NCBI RefSeq assembly: GCF_029338395.1
Contig: NZ_CP119809.1
Location: 806,001 to 870,000, forward strand
DNA: 64,000 bases
Reading direction: 5' to 3'
Source of the DNA: Halorussus caseinilyticus
GTDB lineage: Archaea; Halobacteriota; Halobacteria; Halobacteriales; Haladaptataceae
The notes beneath the pieces were generated by a model, which saw only the letters and a list, made by a program, of their open reading frames with translations, was not told the origin of the DNA and did no database searches. The translations under genes and the position numbers were made by a program. Below are positions 1 to 10,682 of this stretch, in pieces (the stretch's first letter is position 1; the number at the start of each line of letters is the position of its first letter).

Positions 1-3000
1 AGAGGTCGAGAGTCCGGGCCTTCGGGTGGTCGGTCTCGCGCTGTTCGAGACACTCGACTTGACCGACCATCTCTTCGACCGTCTCGAAGCCGAGGTCGGC
101 CATGATTTCCCGGAGTTCTTGGGCGATGAACGTCATGTAGTTGACCACGTGGTCGGGTTCGCCGGGGAACCGCTTGCGCAGGTCCTCGCGCTGGGTGGCG
201 ACCCCGACAGGACAGGTGTTCTCGTGGCACTGGCGGGCCATCACGCACCCGGAGGTGACGAGACTCGCCGTGCCGAAGACGTACTCCTCGGCCCCGAGGA
301 GGGCCGCGACTGCAACGTCGCGGCCCGTCTTCAGACCCCCGTCCACGCTCACGCGAATCCGCGAGCGCAGGCCGGTCTCCCGGAGCATCTGGTTGGCCTC
401 CGCGAGACCCAACTCCCACGGCAGGCCCGCGTGCTTGATTGAGGTTCGGGGACTCGCTCCCGTGCCCCCGGAGTGACCCGAGACGTGAACCACGTCGGCG
501 TTGGCCTTCGCCACGCCCGCGGCGATGGTCCCGATGCCGTCCTCCGAGACCAGTTTGACGTTCACGTCGGCGTCGGAGTTGGCCGACTTCAGGTCGTAGA
601 CCAGCTGTTTGAGGTCCTCGATGGAGTAGATGTCGTGTTGGGGCGGCGGCGAGATGAGACCGACGCCGGGCGTGGCGTACCGGACGTGGGCAATCATCTC
701 GTTGACCTTGCTCCCCGGCAGGTGGCCGCCCTCGCCGGGTTTAGACCCTTGGGCCATCTTGATTTGAATCTCCTCGGCGTTGGCGAGGTAGGCGCTGGTG
801 ACGCCGAACCGCCCGGAGGCGACCTGCTTGACGTTGCACTCGCGTTCGGTGCCGAAGCGTTCGGGCGGTTCGCCGCCCTCTCCCGTGTTCGATTTCGCGC
901 CGAGGCGGTTCATCGCAATCGCGTTGTTCTCGTGGGCCTCGGGCGACAGCGACCCGAGACTCATCGCGGCCGTCGAGAATCGCTCTACGATGTCCGAAAT
1001 CGGTTCGACTTCCTCGACCGGAATCGACTCGCGGCCCTCGCCGTCGAACGCCAGCAGGCCCCGGAGGGTCTGGGGACCGCCGTTCTGGTCGTCGGCGGCC
1101 TCGGCGAACTCGGCGTAGGCGTCCGAATCGTTCTCTCGGACCGCGCGCTGGAGGGTGCCGACCGTCTCGGGGTTCCACTGGTGGCGGCGGCCGTTCGAGC
1201 GATGCTCGAACTCGCCTTGGCGCTCGGGTTCGCTTCCCTCGCCGAACGCCGCGGCGTGGCGTTCGCGCAGGTCGGATTCGACGCCATCCGCGCCGACGCC
1301 CTCGGTCCGGGCGGGGGTGCCCTCGAAGTACTCCTCTACGAAGTCCGAGTCGAGTCCGACGGCCTCGAAGATTTGGGCACCGCGGTAGCTCTCGACCGTC
1401 GAGATGCCCATCTTCGCCATCGTCTTCTGGAGTCCGTCTTCGAGCGCACCGACGTAGGCGTCGATTGCGTCTGACTCGTCTGCACCCTCGGGTCCGGCCA
1501 CGATGTCCGCGATGGACTCGAACGCCAGCGTGGGGTTGACCGCGCCCGCGCCGTAGCCCACGAGACACGCGAGGTGGTGGACCGTCCGGGGGTCGCCCGA
1601 CTCCACGACGAGACCGGTGCGATTCCGGAGGCCGTTCCGGACGAGGTGGTGGTGGACCGCACCGGTCGCCAGCAGACTCGGAACCGCGAGTCTGTCAGGT
1701 CCCACGTCGCGGTCCGAGAGGACCAGAATCTCGGTGCCCGACTCGACCGCTTCGCTGGCCTCCCGGCGGACACGCTCGACCGCTGTTTCGAGGTCGGTGT
1801 CGGGGTCGTAGGTCAGGTCAACCGTCTCGGTCGGGAGGCCGCAGTCGCGGACCCCGGTCATCTCGGCGTCGGTCAGGACGGGCGAGTCCAGCACCAACTG
1901 GCGGGCGTGGTCGGGCGACTCCCCCAGCAGGTTGCGCTGGTTGCCCAACCGACTTTCGAGGCTGGTCACGCAGTCCTCGCGGATGTAGTCGATTGGCGGG
2001 TTCGACACCTGCGCGAACAGTTGCTTGAAGTACGAGAACAGCGGCCGGTCGAACGAAGAGAGGACCGACAGCGGCGTGTCGTCGCCCATCGACCCCACGG
2101 GGTCGTTGCCCTCGGCGGCCATCGGTTCGAGGAGTTCGTCCAACTCGTCTCGGGTGTAGCCGAACGCGGTCTGGCGCTCGCGGAGACTGGCGTCGATGCG
2201 CGCGTCGGCGCTCGCCGACGCGCGCGGGTCGTCGTCGGCGTCGAGTTCGACCTGCTCGTCTTCGACCCACTGGCCGTACTTCTCGTCGGTCAGGTCCTCG
2301 AACACCTCGGCGTCGGGGACGACCCGGCCCTCCTCGGGGTCGGCCAGAAAGAGTTGGCCGGGTTCGAGTCGGCCGCGCTCCCGAATCTCGCTCTCGTCGG
2401 TGTCGAGCGCACCGGCCTCGCTCGCCATCACGAGGCGGTCGTCGGTCGTCACGTCGTACCGGCAGGGACGCAGGCCGTTGCGGTCCAGCACCGCGCCCAC
2501 ACGGTCGCCGTCGGTGGCGGCCACGAGCGCGGGACCGTCCCACGGTTCGAGCAGGGAGGCGTGGAAGTCGTAGAACTCCCGGCGGGCCTCGGCCATGTGG
2601 TCGTCGTCGCGCCACGCCTCGGGGACCATCATCCGGAGCGCGTGGGGGAGTTCGCGGCCGTCCTGCAACAGGAGTTCGAGGGCGTTGTCAACTGCGGCGG
2701 TGTCGCTCCCCTCGGGGTCGGCGACGACCGGCGTCACGCTGTCGGGGTCGAAGGCGTCGGATTCGAGGTCGTTCTCCCGTGCGCGCATCCAGTTGACGTT
2801 GCCCCGGATGGTGTTGAACTCGCCGTTGTGGACGACGTTTCGGTAGGGGTGAGCGAGGTGCCACGCGCCGAGGGTGTTGGTCGAGAATCGGGCGTGAACC
2901 ATGGCGAAGGTCGTTTCGAGGCGGTCGTTTCGGAGGTCCGGGAAGTAGCCCGGCAGTTGCTCGCCCTTGAGCAGGCCCTTGTAGACGAGGGTCTGGCGGT

Positions 3001-3616
3001 CGAGAGAGCAGACGTAGAAGCGGTCGGCCCCCGCGAGGTCCACTTCGCCGACCGACCCTTCGAGGGCGCGCCGGGCGACGTAGAGCTTTCTGTCGAACGC
3101 CTCGGCGTCGAGTTCGGCCCCGTCTTCGGCGCGGACGAAGCACTGCCAGACCGCGGGTTCGGCGTCGAGCGCGGTCCGGCCGAGGTCCGAGTTGTCGGTC
3201 GGTACCTCCCGCCAGTGAAAGAGGTCCAACCCCTCGTCTGCGAGGAGCGATTCGGCGAGCGTCTGCAATCGCTCGCGGGTCGAGTCCTTCTGCGGGAGGA
3301 ACACCGACCCGACGGCGTACTCGTCGGGGGCGGGCAGGTCCGGCACCTCGTCGGCGAAGAAGCCGTGGGGCTTCTCCAGCAGGACGCCCGCGCCGTCGCC
3401 GGTGTTCTCCTCCGCGCCGGTCGTCCCGCGGTGTTCGAGGTTGGCCAGCAGGTCGAGACCGTCGGCCAGAATCTCGTGGTCGGTCGCCCCGTCGAGGTTC
3501 ATCACGACGCCGACGCCGCAGTTCGCTCGATAGTCCTCGGGGTCCGCGAGGAGTCGCTGGGTTCGGCCACCTTGCTCGTGGTGGTCTCCCGAATCTGATG
3601 GTGGGTACTCGGTCAT
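1..3616 (-). CDS. gltB: Glutamate synthase large subunit, partial (C-terminus beyond window)
   Basis: Glutamine-dependent glutamate synthase makes glutamate from 2-oxoglutarate and glutamine-derived ammonia in the cytoplasm. About 1205 residues are visible, reading leftward off the window, of an expected ~1500. The N-terminal class II amidotransferase domain has its probable nucleophile in NCGVG (Cys33, after a short propeptide), and [16 protein letters not shown] follows. The FMN-binding synthase domain shows [28 protein letters not shown] and HSGGTGASP, and the iron-sulphur region reads [13 protein letters not shown]. The missing part should be the GXGXG domain. The start ATG at 3616 has a TATA-like box about 50 bases upstream. 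No small subunit is seen here, so the electron donor (ferredoxin or NADPH) cannot be told. Confidence 0.97.
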   Translation of the reverse strand, partial: MTEYPPSDSGDHHEQGGRTQRLLADPEDYRANCGVGVVMNLDGATDHEILADGLDLLANLEHRGTTGAEENTGDGAGVLLEKPHGFFADEVPDLPAPDEYAVGSVFLPQKDSTRERLQTLAESLLADEGLDLFHWREVPTDNSDLGRTALDAEPAVWQCFVRAEDGAELDAEAFDRKLYVARRALEGSVGEVDLAGADRFYVCSLDRQTLVYKGLLKGEQLPGYFPDLRNDRLETTFAMVHARFSTNTLGAWHLAHPYRNVVHNGEFNTIRGNVNWMRARENDLESDAFDPDSVTPVVADPEGSDTAAVDNALELLLQDGRELPHALRMMVPEAWRDDDHMAEARREFYDFHASLLEPWDGPALVAATDGDRVGAVLDRNGLRPCRYDVTTDDRLVMASEAGALDTDESEIRERGRLEPGQLFLADPEEGRVVPDAEVFEDLTDEKYGQWVEDEQVELDADDDPRASASADARIDASLRERQTAFGYTRDELDELLEPMAAEGNDPVGSMGDDTPLSVLSSFDRPLFSYFKQLFAQVSNPPIDYIREDCVTSLESRLGNQRNLLGESPDHARQLVLDSPVLTDAEMTGVRDCGLPTETVDLTYDPDTDLETAVERVRREASEAVESGTEILVLSDRDVGPDRLAVPSLLATGAVHHHLVRNGLRNRTGLVVESGDPRTVHHLACLVGYGAGAVNPTLAFESIADIVAGPEGADESDAIDAYVGALEDGLQKTMAKMGISTVESYRGAQIFEAVGLDSDFVEEYFEGTPARTEGVGADGVESDLRERHAAAFGEGSEPERQGEFEHRSNGRRHQWNPETVGTLQRAVRENDSDAYAEFAEAADDQNGGPQTLRGLLAFDGEGRESIPVEEVEPISDIVERFSTAAMSLGSLSPEAHENNAIAMNRLGAKSNTGEGGEPPERFGTERECNVKQVASGRFGVTSAYLANAEEIQIKMAQGSKPGEGGHLPGSKVNEMIAHVRYATPGVGLISPPPQHDIYSIEDLKQLVYDLKSANSDADVNVKLVSEDGIGTIAAGVAKANADVVHVSGHSGGTGASPRTSIKHAGLPWELGLAEANQMLRETGLRSRIRVSVDGGLKTGRDVAVAALLGAEEYVFGTASLVTSGCVMARQCHENTCPVGVATQREDLRKRFPGEPDHVVNYMTFIAQELREIMADLGFETVEEMVGQVECLEQRETDHPKARTLDL

Positions 3617-3667
3617 GGATGAACCATCCGCGAAGCCATACAAGAGGCTACCCCTGAATGGCTAAGG

Positions 3668-3678
3668 ATATTTTAATA
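3668..3678 (-). promoter_or_regulatory. TATA box of gltB
   Basis: On the minus strand the AT-rich tract ATTAAAATATC lies about 55 bases before the gltB start, predicting a short leader of roughly 30 bases. The surrounding 100 bases are AT-rich and hold no gene. Confidence 0.5.
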
Positions 3679-3720
3679 CCAAATAAGGGGGTTAATACGA
3701 TTTGGTGATGATTTAACGCG

Positions 3721-4554
3721 CTACCCGAAGAGCTTCTGAATCCCCATCGCTCCCGCGGCACCTAGCGCGAACAGCGCGGCACCTCCCACCGCGGCGACGG
3801 CCGGACTGTCGGGGAACGTCGTGGCGTCGCCGGTCGCCTCGCCAGTCGTCGCGTCAGTGGTCGTGCCGACGGTCGTCGTCGCGTCCGGCGTCTCGCTGGC
3901 GGTGGTCGCGTCGGGTGCCGGGTCGGTCGTCGCCGTGCGGTTCGTCGCGGGGCCTTCGGTTCCGGTCGCCGAAACCGTGCCGTCGGGCGTCGAGTCGTCG
4001 CCCGGCGTCGAGCGGTCCGGGTCGGTCGCGTCGTTCTCCGACCCGGCCGGACTGCCGCCGTTCGACCCGCCCGGATTCCCGCCGCCGTTCGACCCTCCGT
4101 TCGTCGTGGTCGTCGTAGAGGTGGTCGTCGCGGCGGTAGTCGTCGGCGTGGTGGTCGGATTGTACGTGCCGTTCGACGCGGTGCCGGTCAGGTCGCGTCG
4201 CTCGGAGGCGGCCGACTCCCACGTCGTGGTCGCGCCGGTCGAGTTACCGTTCACGTAGAGCGCGAGCGTCTCGCCGGACTTGTCCACGTCGGGGTCTTCG
4301 ACCGACACGTCGTAGAATCCGCTCGCGTTCGCCGTCGCGGTGGCAACCGTCTGGCCGCCGTAGACGACTTCCACCGTCGCACCCGCGAGGGCGGTGCCGT
4401 TCTGGTCGGTGACTGTCCCGTAGAGTCGGTGGGGCGGGCCGGGGACGCCGCCGCCGAGACCGACGCCGACGACTGCGGCGACGACCGCGACTGCGAACAG
4501 GAGTCCGATTCGGCGCGGCCACCGTCGGTCGAGGTCGGAGTTTCGGGGAAGCAT
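3721..4554 (-). CDS. Anchored surface protein with carboxypeptidase-regulatory-like domain and Thr/Ser stalk
   Basis: The 277-residue protein has an N-terminal membrane segment (about residues 15-37), then a beta-sandwich domain of carboxypeptidase-regulatory type (about 42-130; pattern GTVTDQNGTALAGATVEVVY). A long Thr/Ser/Gly/Asp-rich stalk follows (about 130-245), typical of glycosylated haloarchaeal surface proteins, and a C-terminal hydrophobic segment ends in a short basic tail (IQKLFG). The C-terminus is not a recognisable PGF-CTERM signal. The start ATG lies one base after the stop of the upstream 1437-residue protein, so the two are co-transcribed and probably translationally coupled. 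By inference it may hold or display the larger partner, which has no anchor of its own. The exact function is unknown. Confidence 0.8.
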   Translation of the reverse strand: MLPRNSDLDRRWPRRIGLLFAVAVVAAVVGVGLGGGVPGPPHRLYGTVTDQNGTALAGATVEVVYGGQTVATATANASGFYDVSVEDPDVDKSGETLALYVNGNSTGATTTWESAASERRDLTGTASNGTYNPTTTPTTTAATTTSTTTTTNGGSNGGGNPGGSNGGSPAGSENDATDPDRSTPGDDSTPDGTVSATGTEGPATNRTATTDPAPDATTASETPDATTTVGTTTDATTGEATGDATTFPDSPAVAAVGGAALFALGAAGAMGIQKLFG

Positions 4555-4555
4555 A

Positions 4556-7500
4556 TCAGTAGGAAGTCGTGTTGTACGTCGCGTTCTCCGAGACGAGGAC
4601 CCAGTAGGCCTCGCCCGACTCGAACGTCCCGGTCTGGAGGTCCACGAGTCGGTAGTCGAGCGTCGAGTCGGTCCGCTGGGCGAACACCGTCACGTCGCTG
4701 GCCTGCACCGTGCCGAGGGCGTCCCCGGCCGGTCGGTCGCCCTCCTCCCAGTGGCCCACGAGGTTCCACCCGTCTTCGAGTCGCTCGGAGCGAGTCGGCC
4801 CGTCGGCGACGTTCTGGACAGTCACGTCGATTGCCGTCTCGCGGTTCGCCACGAAGACGTACCCCTTGCCGCCGACGAGCGACGAGAAGTCGTTAGCTGG
4901 CGCGTCGGGGTCGTAGCTCTGCCACCGGTTGTCGTCGTAGGTCCACACCGTCTCGACGCCCGTGAGGTCGAGTGCGGCCAGCGAGACGTTGCCCTCGACC
5001 GCCGGGACCGAGACGAAGTTCTCGCCCGCCGACAGCGACATCCGGAGCGTGTGGACGTTCGTCGGCGACCCGGTGCCCCCGCTCCCGTCGCCGACCGCCT
5101 CGGCGTAGCTTCCGGCGTCGAACGAGAGCGCGGGCGCGTCGTCGGTCGGGACGTGGCCCGAGACGGTGACGTTGACGCTCGTGGTCTCGCTCGCGGTGCC
5201 CGAGACGCTCGTGACGGTCGCGTTCTGGACGCTCACGTCGCCCGCGGCGAGCGAACTCGTGTCCACGGGTTCGCTGAACTCGACGGTCAACGTCGTGGAG
5301 GAGGCGTCGGCGTCGCGTATCCACGCGCCGGTGGGTTCGGGGTCGGCCCGGTCCACGACCGCCGTCGCGGTCTGGCCGGTCGCGCCGTCGCCCTGCGGGT
5401 CGGTCGCCGCGTCGAGTCGGAAGTCGTACTCGCCGTCGGGTCCGGGATCGAACGACGCGGCGTACTCGTAACCGCCCGCTCCGTTCGCCGACCGGCCGAA
5501 CGCGGGAGTCGCCAGCGTGTCGGTCCCGTTCGGTCCCGACACGCCGACCGACACGTTCGTCAACTGGTCGGTGGAGTCGAAGCTGACGGTCACGTTGCCC
5601 CCGGACGCCGCGGCGTCGAACCCACTGATGTCCGGCGGGGTGTCCACCCGGAACGAGAACGTGGTCGTCCGCCGGTTGTCCAGCGTGTCGTTGGCGGCCA
5701 CGGTCACGGTCACGTCGCCGTCGGCGAGCGAGACGCCCGCGGCGGCCGGGTCGAACGCGAGTCGTCCGCCCGAGAAGGTCACGCCGGGCGCGGCGGTTCC
5801 CGCGGCGTCCAGTTTCGTCCCCGCCGAGTCCGTCACGGTCACGGCGAGCGACGACGACGCGACTCCGGTCGCGTCGTCGATGGAGACGTTGACAGCGGGC
5901 CGGGAGTCTTCGACCGTCGCGTTCGGCGACCCGTCGCCGAACGTCGGGGCCGTCGTATCGACCCGGAACGAGAAGGTGGCGTTCGCGCGGTTGCCCACCG
6001 AGTCGTTTGCGGCCGCGGTCACGGTCACGTCGCCGTCGGCGAACGAGACGCCCGCGGCGGCCGGGTCGAACGCGAGTCGTCCGCCAGAGAACGTCACGCC
6101 CGCCGCGCCAGTTCCGGCCGCGTCCAGTTTCGTCCCCTCGGCGTCGGTCACGGTGAGTTCGATACTACTCGCGTTCACCGCGTTGGTCGCGTCCGAAATA
6201 TCGACGCCGACGTTCGTCCGGTTGTCGGCCACGGTGGTCCCGGCGGGTGACGCCGCCGCGAAGGTCGGGCCGGTCACGTCTACGGTCGTGGCGTCGGTCC
6301 CACCGGCCGCGCCGTCGTTGCCCATGTCGTCGGCCGCCCGGTCGAGGGCCGCCTCGTAGGTACCGTCGGCGCTCCCGCCGTGGGTCGCCTCGTAGCTGTA
6401 CGGGCCGGTTCCGGTCTCGGCGAAGTCCGAGCGGTCGAGCGTCACGGTGCCGGTCGGGGTGTCGAGCGTCACCCCGACCGCCGAGAGTTGTTGGTCGCTC
6501 TCGAACGACACCGCGACCTGCCGGTCGGCCGGGTTGGTGACGGTCAGGTTCGACACCGACGGCGTGTCGGTGTCGACCCGGAACTCGTGGGCGTTTGCCC
6601 CAATCGGGTTGCCCACGCCGTCGGCGGCGTCGGCGACGGTCAGCGTGGCGTTGGTCGTCTCCTCGTCGTCGGCGACGGTGAGGGTGCCGGTCCACGTCGT
6701 CGCGTCGGGGTAGCTTCCGCCGGTGACGGCGTAGGACCGATTCAGGCCCGAGACGGTGACGGTCGGCGCGCGCGAGGTGTTGAGTTGTTCGCTGAACGAG
6801 ACCGTGACCTGCTGGACGGTCCCGGCAGTGGAGTCGTTGACACCCCCGCCCTCGATTGCGACCCCCGAGACGCTCGGCGCGACCGTATCCTTCTCGACGG
6901 TCGTCTCCTCCACGAACCCCTCGATGTTGGGGTAGCCGTCGTCCAGCGTCATCGACTCGACAGTCACCGACCCGTCGGCGAGCGACGAGGCGTCGATGCC
7001 CGAGACGGTGACGTTGGTCTGAGTCGCGCCGACGCTGGCGTTGGCGACGACGACGTTCGTCCCGTCGCCGACCCGGACCCGCACCTCGTCGGCGTCGGTC
7101 CCCGAGACGAGTTCGACCGTCGCGGCGTAGTCGCTCGCGTTGCTCGCGTCGATGTCGCTGGCCCTCGTCGCCTCGGGTTTGGCCGGGCCGGTGGTGTTGA
7201 CCCGGAAGGTGTTCGACGCGTCGGGAGCGAGCGAGTTGCCCTCGGCGTCGGTGGCGTCGGCGACCCTGATGGCCGCTTGGGTGTCCTCGTCGTCGTCGGC
7301 GATGCTCACCGTGCCGGTCCACGTGGTCGCGTCGGCGAAGCCTCCGCCGGTCACGTCGTAGGACCGATTCAGGCCCGAGATGGTGACGTTCGGTTGGTCG
7401 GTCGTCGCCATCGTCTCGTCGAACTCGACTGTGACGGTCTGCTGAGTCCCCACGTCGTAGGTGCCGATTGGTGCGTTGCTGATGGACGCGTCGGCGACGG

Positions 7501-8869
7501 TCGGCACGGTGGTGTCCTTCGTCGGGGTCGCTACCGTCGCGCCCGCGGCGTTCCCGCCGTAGTCGGTCAGGTTCGCCTCGACCGAGAGTTGGCCGTCGGC
7601 CAGCGTCGAGAGGTTCAGGCCCGTAAACGACACCGTGTGGGGGTCGGCGTCGCCGTCGGTCCGGTTGGCGACGGTCGCGCTCGCGCGGACCGTCGCGCTC
7701 CCGTCGGAAACCGCCACGTCGAGGGTGCCCGCCTCGTGGTCGTCGGCCAGCGTGACCGCGAGGTCGTAGCTCTCGTGGTTGCTGGCGTTGACCGGGCGAC
7801 TCGACGCCGACAGGGGCGCGGCGGGCGACTCGGTGTCGGCGAGTTCGGTCGTCGCGTTCCCCGCGGGGTTGTCGTAGGCGTCGAAAATCGCGTCGGTCCT
7901 CGGCCCAATCGTGTCGTTGCCGAGGTCGGTCGGCCCGACGGCGGCGTCGAGGACGAGGGTTGCGGCGTCGGTCCCCGCGGTGTGGGAGACGCCGGAAATC
8001 GTCGCCGCGCCCGCCGCGTTCGCGTCGTCGTAGGTGAAGTCCGCGGCGGTGAGCGCGCCGCCGGTCGCGTCGGTCACTCCCTCACTGAAGACGACCCGAA
8101 CTCGCTGCGCGCCGACCGCCGTCTCGACGCTCTCGACGGTCGGCGGGGTGGTGTCCACCGTCACGGCGTCCGAGAGGGTCTGGTTGGTCGTGACCTCGTT
8201 GTCGAAGTCGTCGGTCGCGGTCCGGAGACTCGCGGTGTAGTCACCGTCGGTGCTGACGTTGTACGTCGCGGTGTAGGTGTACGTCCCGGTCCCGTTCGTC
8301 TCGGCGAAGGTCGTCAGGGTCGCGCTCTCGGGACCGGAGAGGTCGGCCTCGTGGGTCTGGAGTCGCTCGTCGGCGACCATCGTCAGTTTCAGTTGCTGAC
8401 CCGCCGGGTTGGTCAGGTTGAACTCGCTAATCCACGGCGGAGACCCGTCGATGGTTATGGTCGCGGACCCGGCGGTGGTCAGGTCGGTACCGGTCGAGAG
8501 CGAGTCGGGTCCCTCGTAGACGTAGACCGAGTAGGTGCCGTCGAGACCGTCGGTGTCGGAGAACGTCGTGGAAGTCGCCAAACTGTCGTCGTCGGAGGGC
8601 GCGGTGGTCTTCGGGTCGCCAGCGTCGTAGGTCCCGTCGCCGTCGGTGTCCAAGACGACGTGCATCGTACTCCCGTCGTCCGCCGAGTCGTCCACGTAAC
8701 TGACCGTAAAGGAGTTCCCGGCCTTAATTTCGGACGCGCTGATGCCGACGTTCTCGGCGCGCGACTGGGCGGTGTCGGTCAACACGACGGTTCCGGACGC
8801 GACGACGGAAACGACGAGTACGACCGAGAGCAAGACCGACAGCGATTCGCGTAGCCGCGAACGACCCAT
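4556..8869 (-). CDS. Giant secreted Ig-like repeat surface protein
   Basis: The 1437-residue protein starts with a Sec-type signal (hydrophobic residues about 9-30). Many Ig/cadherin-like beta domains follow, with recurring FSEGVT/FDETM/FSEQL/FSEPVD motifs where bacterial-Ig-like strands begin, plus GLNRSY and ATTWTGT units. Two nearly identical cassettes (FSGGRLAFDPAAAGVS and SFRVDT) occupy the middle at both protein and DNA level (about 5690-5830 and 5990-6140). The C-terminal ~150 residues form a different domain (ENFVSVPA, GWNLVGHWEEGD, EAYWVLV) like those found in haloarchaeal and archaeal surface proteins. There is no C-terminal membrane helix, so it is secreted or held by its downstream partner. 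It is acidic, Asn-X-Thr-rich and likely N-glycosylated. The transcript is probably leaderless: a TATA box sits ~27 bases before ATG. Confidence 0.85.
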   Translation of the reverse strand: MGRSRLRESLSVLLSVVLVVSVVASGTVVLTDTAQSRAENVGISASEIKAGNSFTVSYVDDSADDGSTMHVVLDTDGDGTYDAGDPKTTAPSDDDSLATSTTFSDTDGLDGTYSVYVYEGPDSLSTGTDLTTAGSATITIDGSPPWISEFNLTNPAGQQLKLTMVADERLQTHEADLSGPESATLTTFAETNGTGTYTYTATYNVSTDGDYTASLRTATDDFDNEVTTNQTLSDAVTVDTTPPTVESVETAVGAQRVRVVFSEGVTDATGGALTAADFTYDDANAAGAATISGVSHTAGTDAATLVLDAAVGPTDLGNDTIGPRTDAIFDAYDNPAGNATTELADTESPAAPLSASSRPVNASNHESYDLAVTLADDHEAGTLDVAVSDGSATVRASATVANRTDGDADPHTVSFTGLNLSTLADGQLSVEANLTDYGGNAAGATVATPTKDTTVPTVADASISNAPIGTYDVGTQQTVTVEFDETMATTDQPNVTISGLNRSYDVTGGGFADATTWTGTVSIADDDEDTQAAIRVADATDAEGNSLAPDASNTFRVNTTGPAKPEATRASDIDASNASDYAATVELVSGTDADEVRVRVGDGTNVVVANASVGATQTNVTVSGIDASSLADGSVTVESMTLDDGYPNIEGFVEETTVEKDTVAPSVSGVAIEGGGVNDSTAGTVQQVTVSFSEQLNTSRAPTVTVSGLNRSYAVTGGSYPDATTWTGTLTVADDEETTNATLTVADAADGVGNPIGANAHEFRVDTDTPSVSNLTVTNPADRQVAVSFESDQQLSAVGVTLDTPTGTVTLDRSDFAETGTGPYSYEATHGGSADGTYEAALDRAADDMGNDGAAGGTDATTVDVTGPTFAAASPAGTTVADNRTNVGVDISDATNAVNASSIELTVTDAEGTKLDAAGTGAAGVTFSGGRLAFDPAAAGVSFADGDVTVTAAANDSVGNRANATFSFRVDTTAPTFGDGSPNATVEDSRPAVNVSIDDATGVASSSLAVTVTDSAGTKLDAAGTAAPGVTFSGGRLAFDPAAAGVSLADGDVTVTVAANDTLDNRRTTTFSFRVDTPPDISGFDAAASGGNVTVSFDSTDQLTNVSVGVSGPNGTDTLATPAFGRSANGAGGYEYAASFDPGPDGEYDFRLDAATDPQGDGATGQTATAVVDRADPEPTGAWIRDADASSTTLTVEFSEPVDTSSLAAGDVSVQNATVTSVSGTASETTSVNVTVSGHVPTDDAPALSFDAGSYAEAVGDGSGGTGSPTNVHTLRMSLSAGENFVSVPAVEGNVSLAALDLTGVETVWTYDDNRWQSYDPDAPANDFSSLVGGKGYVFVANRETAIDVTVQNVADGPTRSERLEDGWNLVGHWEEGDRPAGDALGTVQASDVTVFAQRTDSTLDYRLVDLQTGTFESGEAYWVLVSENATYNTTSY

Positions 8870-8891
8870 TTTTAGCTACTTGATAATTACT

Positions 8892-8902
8892 ATTTATATA
8901 CC
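8892..8902 (-). promoter_or_regulatory. TATA box of the giant surface protein gene
   Basis: The minus-strand tract GGTATATAAATAG is centred about 28 bases before the ATG at 8869, which predicts a leaderless or near-leaderless mRNA. Confidence 0.7.
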
Positions 8903-8970
8903 TATCGGTCGCCGGGAAGGAGCGCCGGACGACGACAGCGCGTCGGGGTGTCCCGCGACTGCGAACCTCC

Positions 8971-9003
8971 GGCCCGTGGTCGTCTCAGCGACCGGATGCT
9001 TTC
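8971..9003 (+). repeat. Partial copy of the structured intergenic element
   Basis: The stretch contains GTGGTCGTCTCAGCGACC, identical to the left internal hairpin of the full element at 10556, followed directly by GGATGCTTTC, its right edge. The central palindrome is absent, as if deleted. It lies in the otherwise featureless 8905-9101 gap. Confidence 0.55.
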
Positions 9004-9101
9004 TGCACCCCCATGCTGGCCGACACCCGCGATGCCGTCGCCGACTCCGACGACTCCGGAACGACAGAGGCGACGAAGACCGGCGACGAATTCCGACCGG
9101 G

Positions 9102-10373
9102 CTACCACTCCGTCAGCGCCCGCGTCCCGTAATTACGGGAGAGGACCCCCAAGAACGTCAGGACGCCGCTGAACGCGGCGGCCGCGCCGACGAAGAACAC
9201 CCAATCGATGTTCGTCGTCATCAGCGCACCGCCGAGCATCGGGGCGAGGACGCTCCCCGGCCGCCAGACGAGTTCTCGGATGCCGAAACTGGACGCGACG
9301 CTCCCGTCGTCGGTTCCCTCGTCGGCGAACAGCGCCATACTCGCGGGTTCGCGGATGCTGTCGGCCACGCCGAGCAGAGCGTTGCAGGCCAGAAGCGGGA
9401 GGAAAGCGGCCGAGAGGTCGCCGACGACCGGGAACGTAGCGGGCAGGTCGAGCGCCGTCCCGATGTCGGGCGTGAAGGGGACGACCAGCGCGACCAGTCC
9501 GTAGCACCCGCCGCCGACGAAGACGAACAGCGAGCGCCCGGCGCGGTCCGAGAGGCGGCCGGTGAACGGTTGACAGAGCATGTTCGTCACCTTCTCGGCC
9601 GTGAGGACGACGCCGACGGCGAGCGGCGCGGTGTAGCCCAGTCCGCCCTGCGCGGCACTGACGCCCGCGTAGATGGGGACCCACGTCCGGACGAGCGTCA
9701 CCGCGACGGCGTACTGGGCGCGGAAACTGGTCAGCGTCAGGAGTCGGCGGTTGAACGCGAGTCCGGCGAAGGGGTTGCCCCGGATGCGGGTCTCGTCGGC
9801 GTCCAGCAGGTACCAGACGCCGGCCATCGCGGGGACCAACAGCGCGACCAGCACGGCGTACACGGCGTCGAACCCGCCCCAGCGGTAGAGTGCGCCCGCG
9901 GCGAGGCTTCCGAGGATGCCCGCCGCGAGTCGCCACGAGTTGGCCTTCCCGATGTGGTTGGCGCGCTGGTCGGGCGGCGAGAGTTCGCCGACGAGCGCCA
10001 GCGACATCAGGCCCGACCCGGTGACGGCCGCGCCCTGTAGCCCCCGGACGAGGATGAAGTGCCACGACTCGGCGGCGGGCGTCGAGACGAGCGCGAACCC
10101 GACGTAACTCAGCACGCTCGCGCCGAGGACGCCCACGAGGACGAGTCGCTTGTCGCCCCGGTCGCCCGCCCACGCCAGCGGGACGGTAGCGAGCGTCTGC
10201 GCGCCGGTGAACGCCGTGGTGAACAACCCGACGACGAGACCGGAGGCCCCGAACAGCGCGATGTACTTCGGCAGGAGCGTCAACAGCGTGACGAACCCGA
10301 ACCCGGACGCGAACCGGGTGAGATAGAGCGCGTAGAACTGGAGTCTGTCGTCGTTCACACCGGCATCGCTCAC
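9102..10373 (-). CDS. MFS transporter
   Basis: A 423-residue integral membrane protein of the major facilitator superfamily with about 12 hydrophobic segments and the loop-2/3 signature WAGDRGDKR; a similar GRLSDRAGRS motif sits between helices 8 and 9. The substrate cannot be read from sequence; efflux of a small solute is plausible. The open frame extends further upstream, but the first ~47 residues are arginine-rich and unlike a transporter, so the GTG at 10373 (VSDAGVNDDRLQFYALYLTR) is taken as start; the GTG at 10358 is an alternative. It is transcribed away from the acyl-CoA synthetase and stands alone. Confidence 0.85.
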   Translation of the reverse strand: MSDAGVNDDRLQFYALYLTRFASGFGFVTLLTLLPKYIALFGASGLVVGLFTTAFTGAQTLATVPLAWAGDRGDKRLVLVGVLGASVLSYVGFALVSTPAAESWHFILVRGLQGAAVTGSGLMSLALVGELSPPDQRANHIGKANSWRLAAGILGSLAAGALYRWGGFDAVYAVLVALLVPAMAGVWYLLDADETRIRGNPFAGLAFNRRLLTLTSFRAQYAVAVTLVRTWVPIYAGVSAAQGGLGYTAPLAVGVVLTAEKVTNMLCQPFTGRLSDRAGRSLFVFVGGGCYGLVALVVPFTPDIGTALDLPATFPVVGDLSAAFLPLLACNALLGVADSIREPASMALFADEGTDDGSVASSFGIRELVWRPGSVLAPMLGGALMTTNIDWVFFVGAAAAFSGVLTFLGVLSRNYGTRALTEW

Positions 10374-10555
10374 GGCGGCGGAAAAGCCGTTTCGGAACGC
10401 CGACGCTTCGGGGGACTCACGGCAGACGGGTCGGCTTTCACCGGACGCGCCCGGCGCGACGGACCACGAGACGCGCCCGGTCCACCAACCGCCAGAAGCG
10501 CGACAGCCAGCCAACCGCCAGCACGCGCTCGGCCGACCAACCGACGGGGTGGGAT

Positions 10556-10682
10556 AAAGGGGCCGCCCGCTCGCGGCCGAAGGCCGTGGTCGTCTCAGCG
10601 ACCCCTATCCGAGACGAATCGAGCGAAGCGAAGATGAGTCGAGGATATGTCGCTGAACGACCGCGAGCGGGCGGGGGCTTTC
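10556..10682 (+). repeat. Structured intergenic element, copy 1
   Basis: The 127-base element begins AAAGGGGCCGCCCGCTCGCG and ends GAGCGGGCGGGGGCTTTC; these ends are imperfect inverted repeats. Inside are GTGGTCGTCTCAGCGACC (a small hairpin), a central imperfect palindrome, and GATATGTCGCTGA. The same layout recurs at 20966-21083, 24387-24504 and 57964-58074. Any open frame over it is an artefact of its GC-rich inverted arms. Confidence 0.75.

Noticed and set aside
473-3598. Long plus-strand open frames opposite gltB
   Set aside because: They are antisense shadows caused by high third-position GC; the minus strand encodes a full-motif glutamate synthase.
4751-8854. Plus-strand frames opposite the giant surface protein
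   Set aside because: Arg/Val/Gly-rich antisense shadows; the minus-strand frame has signal peptide, repeats and a matching promoter.
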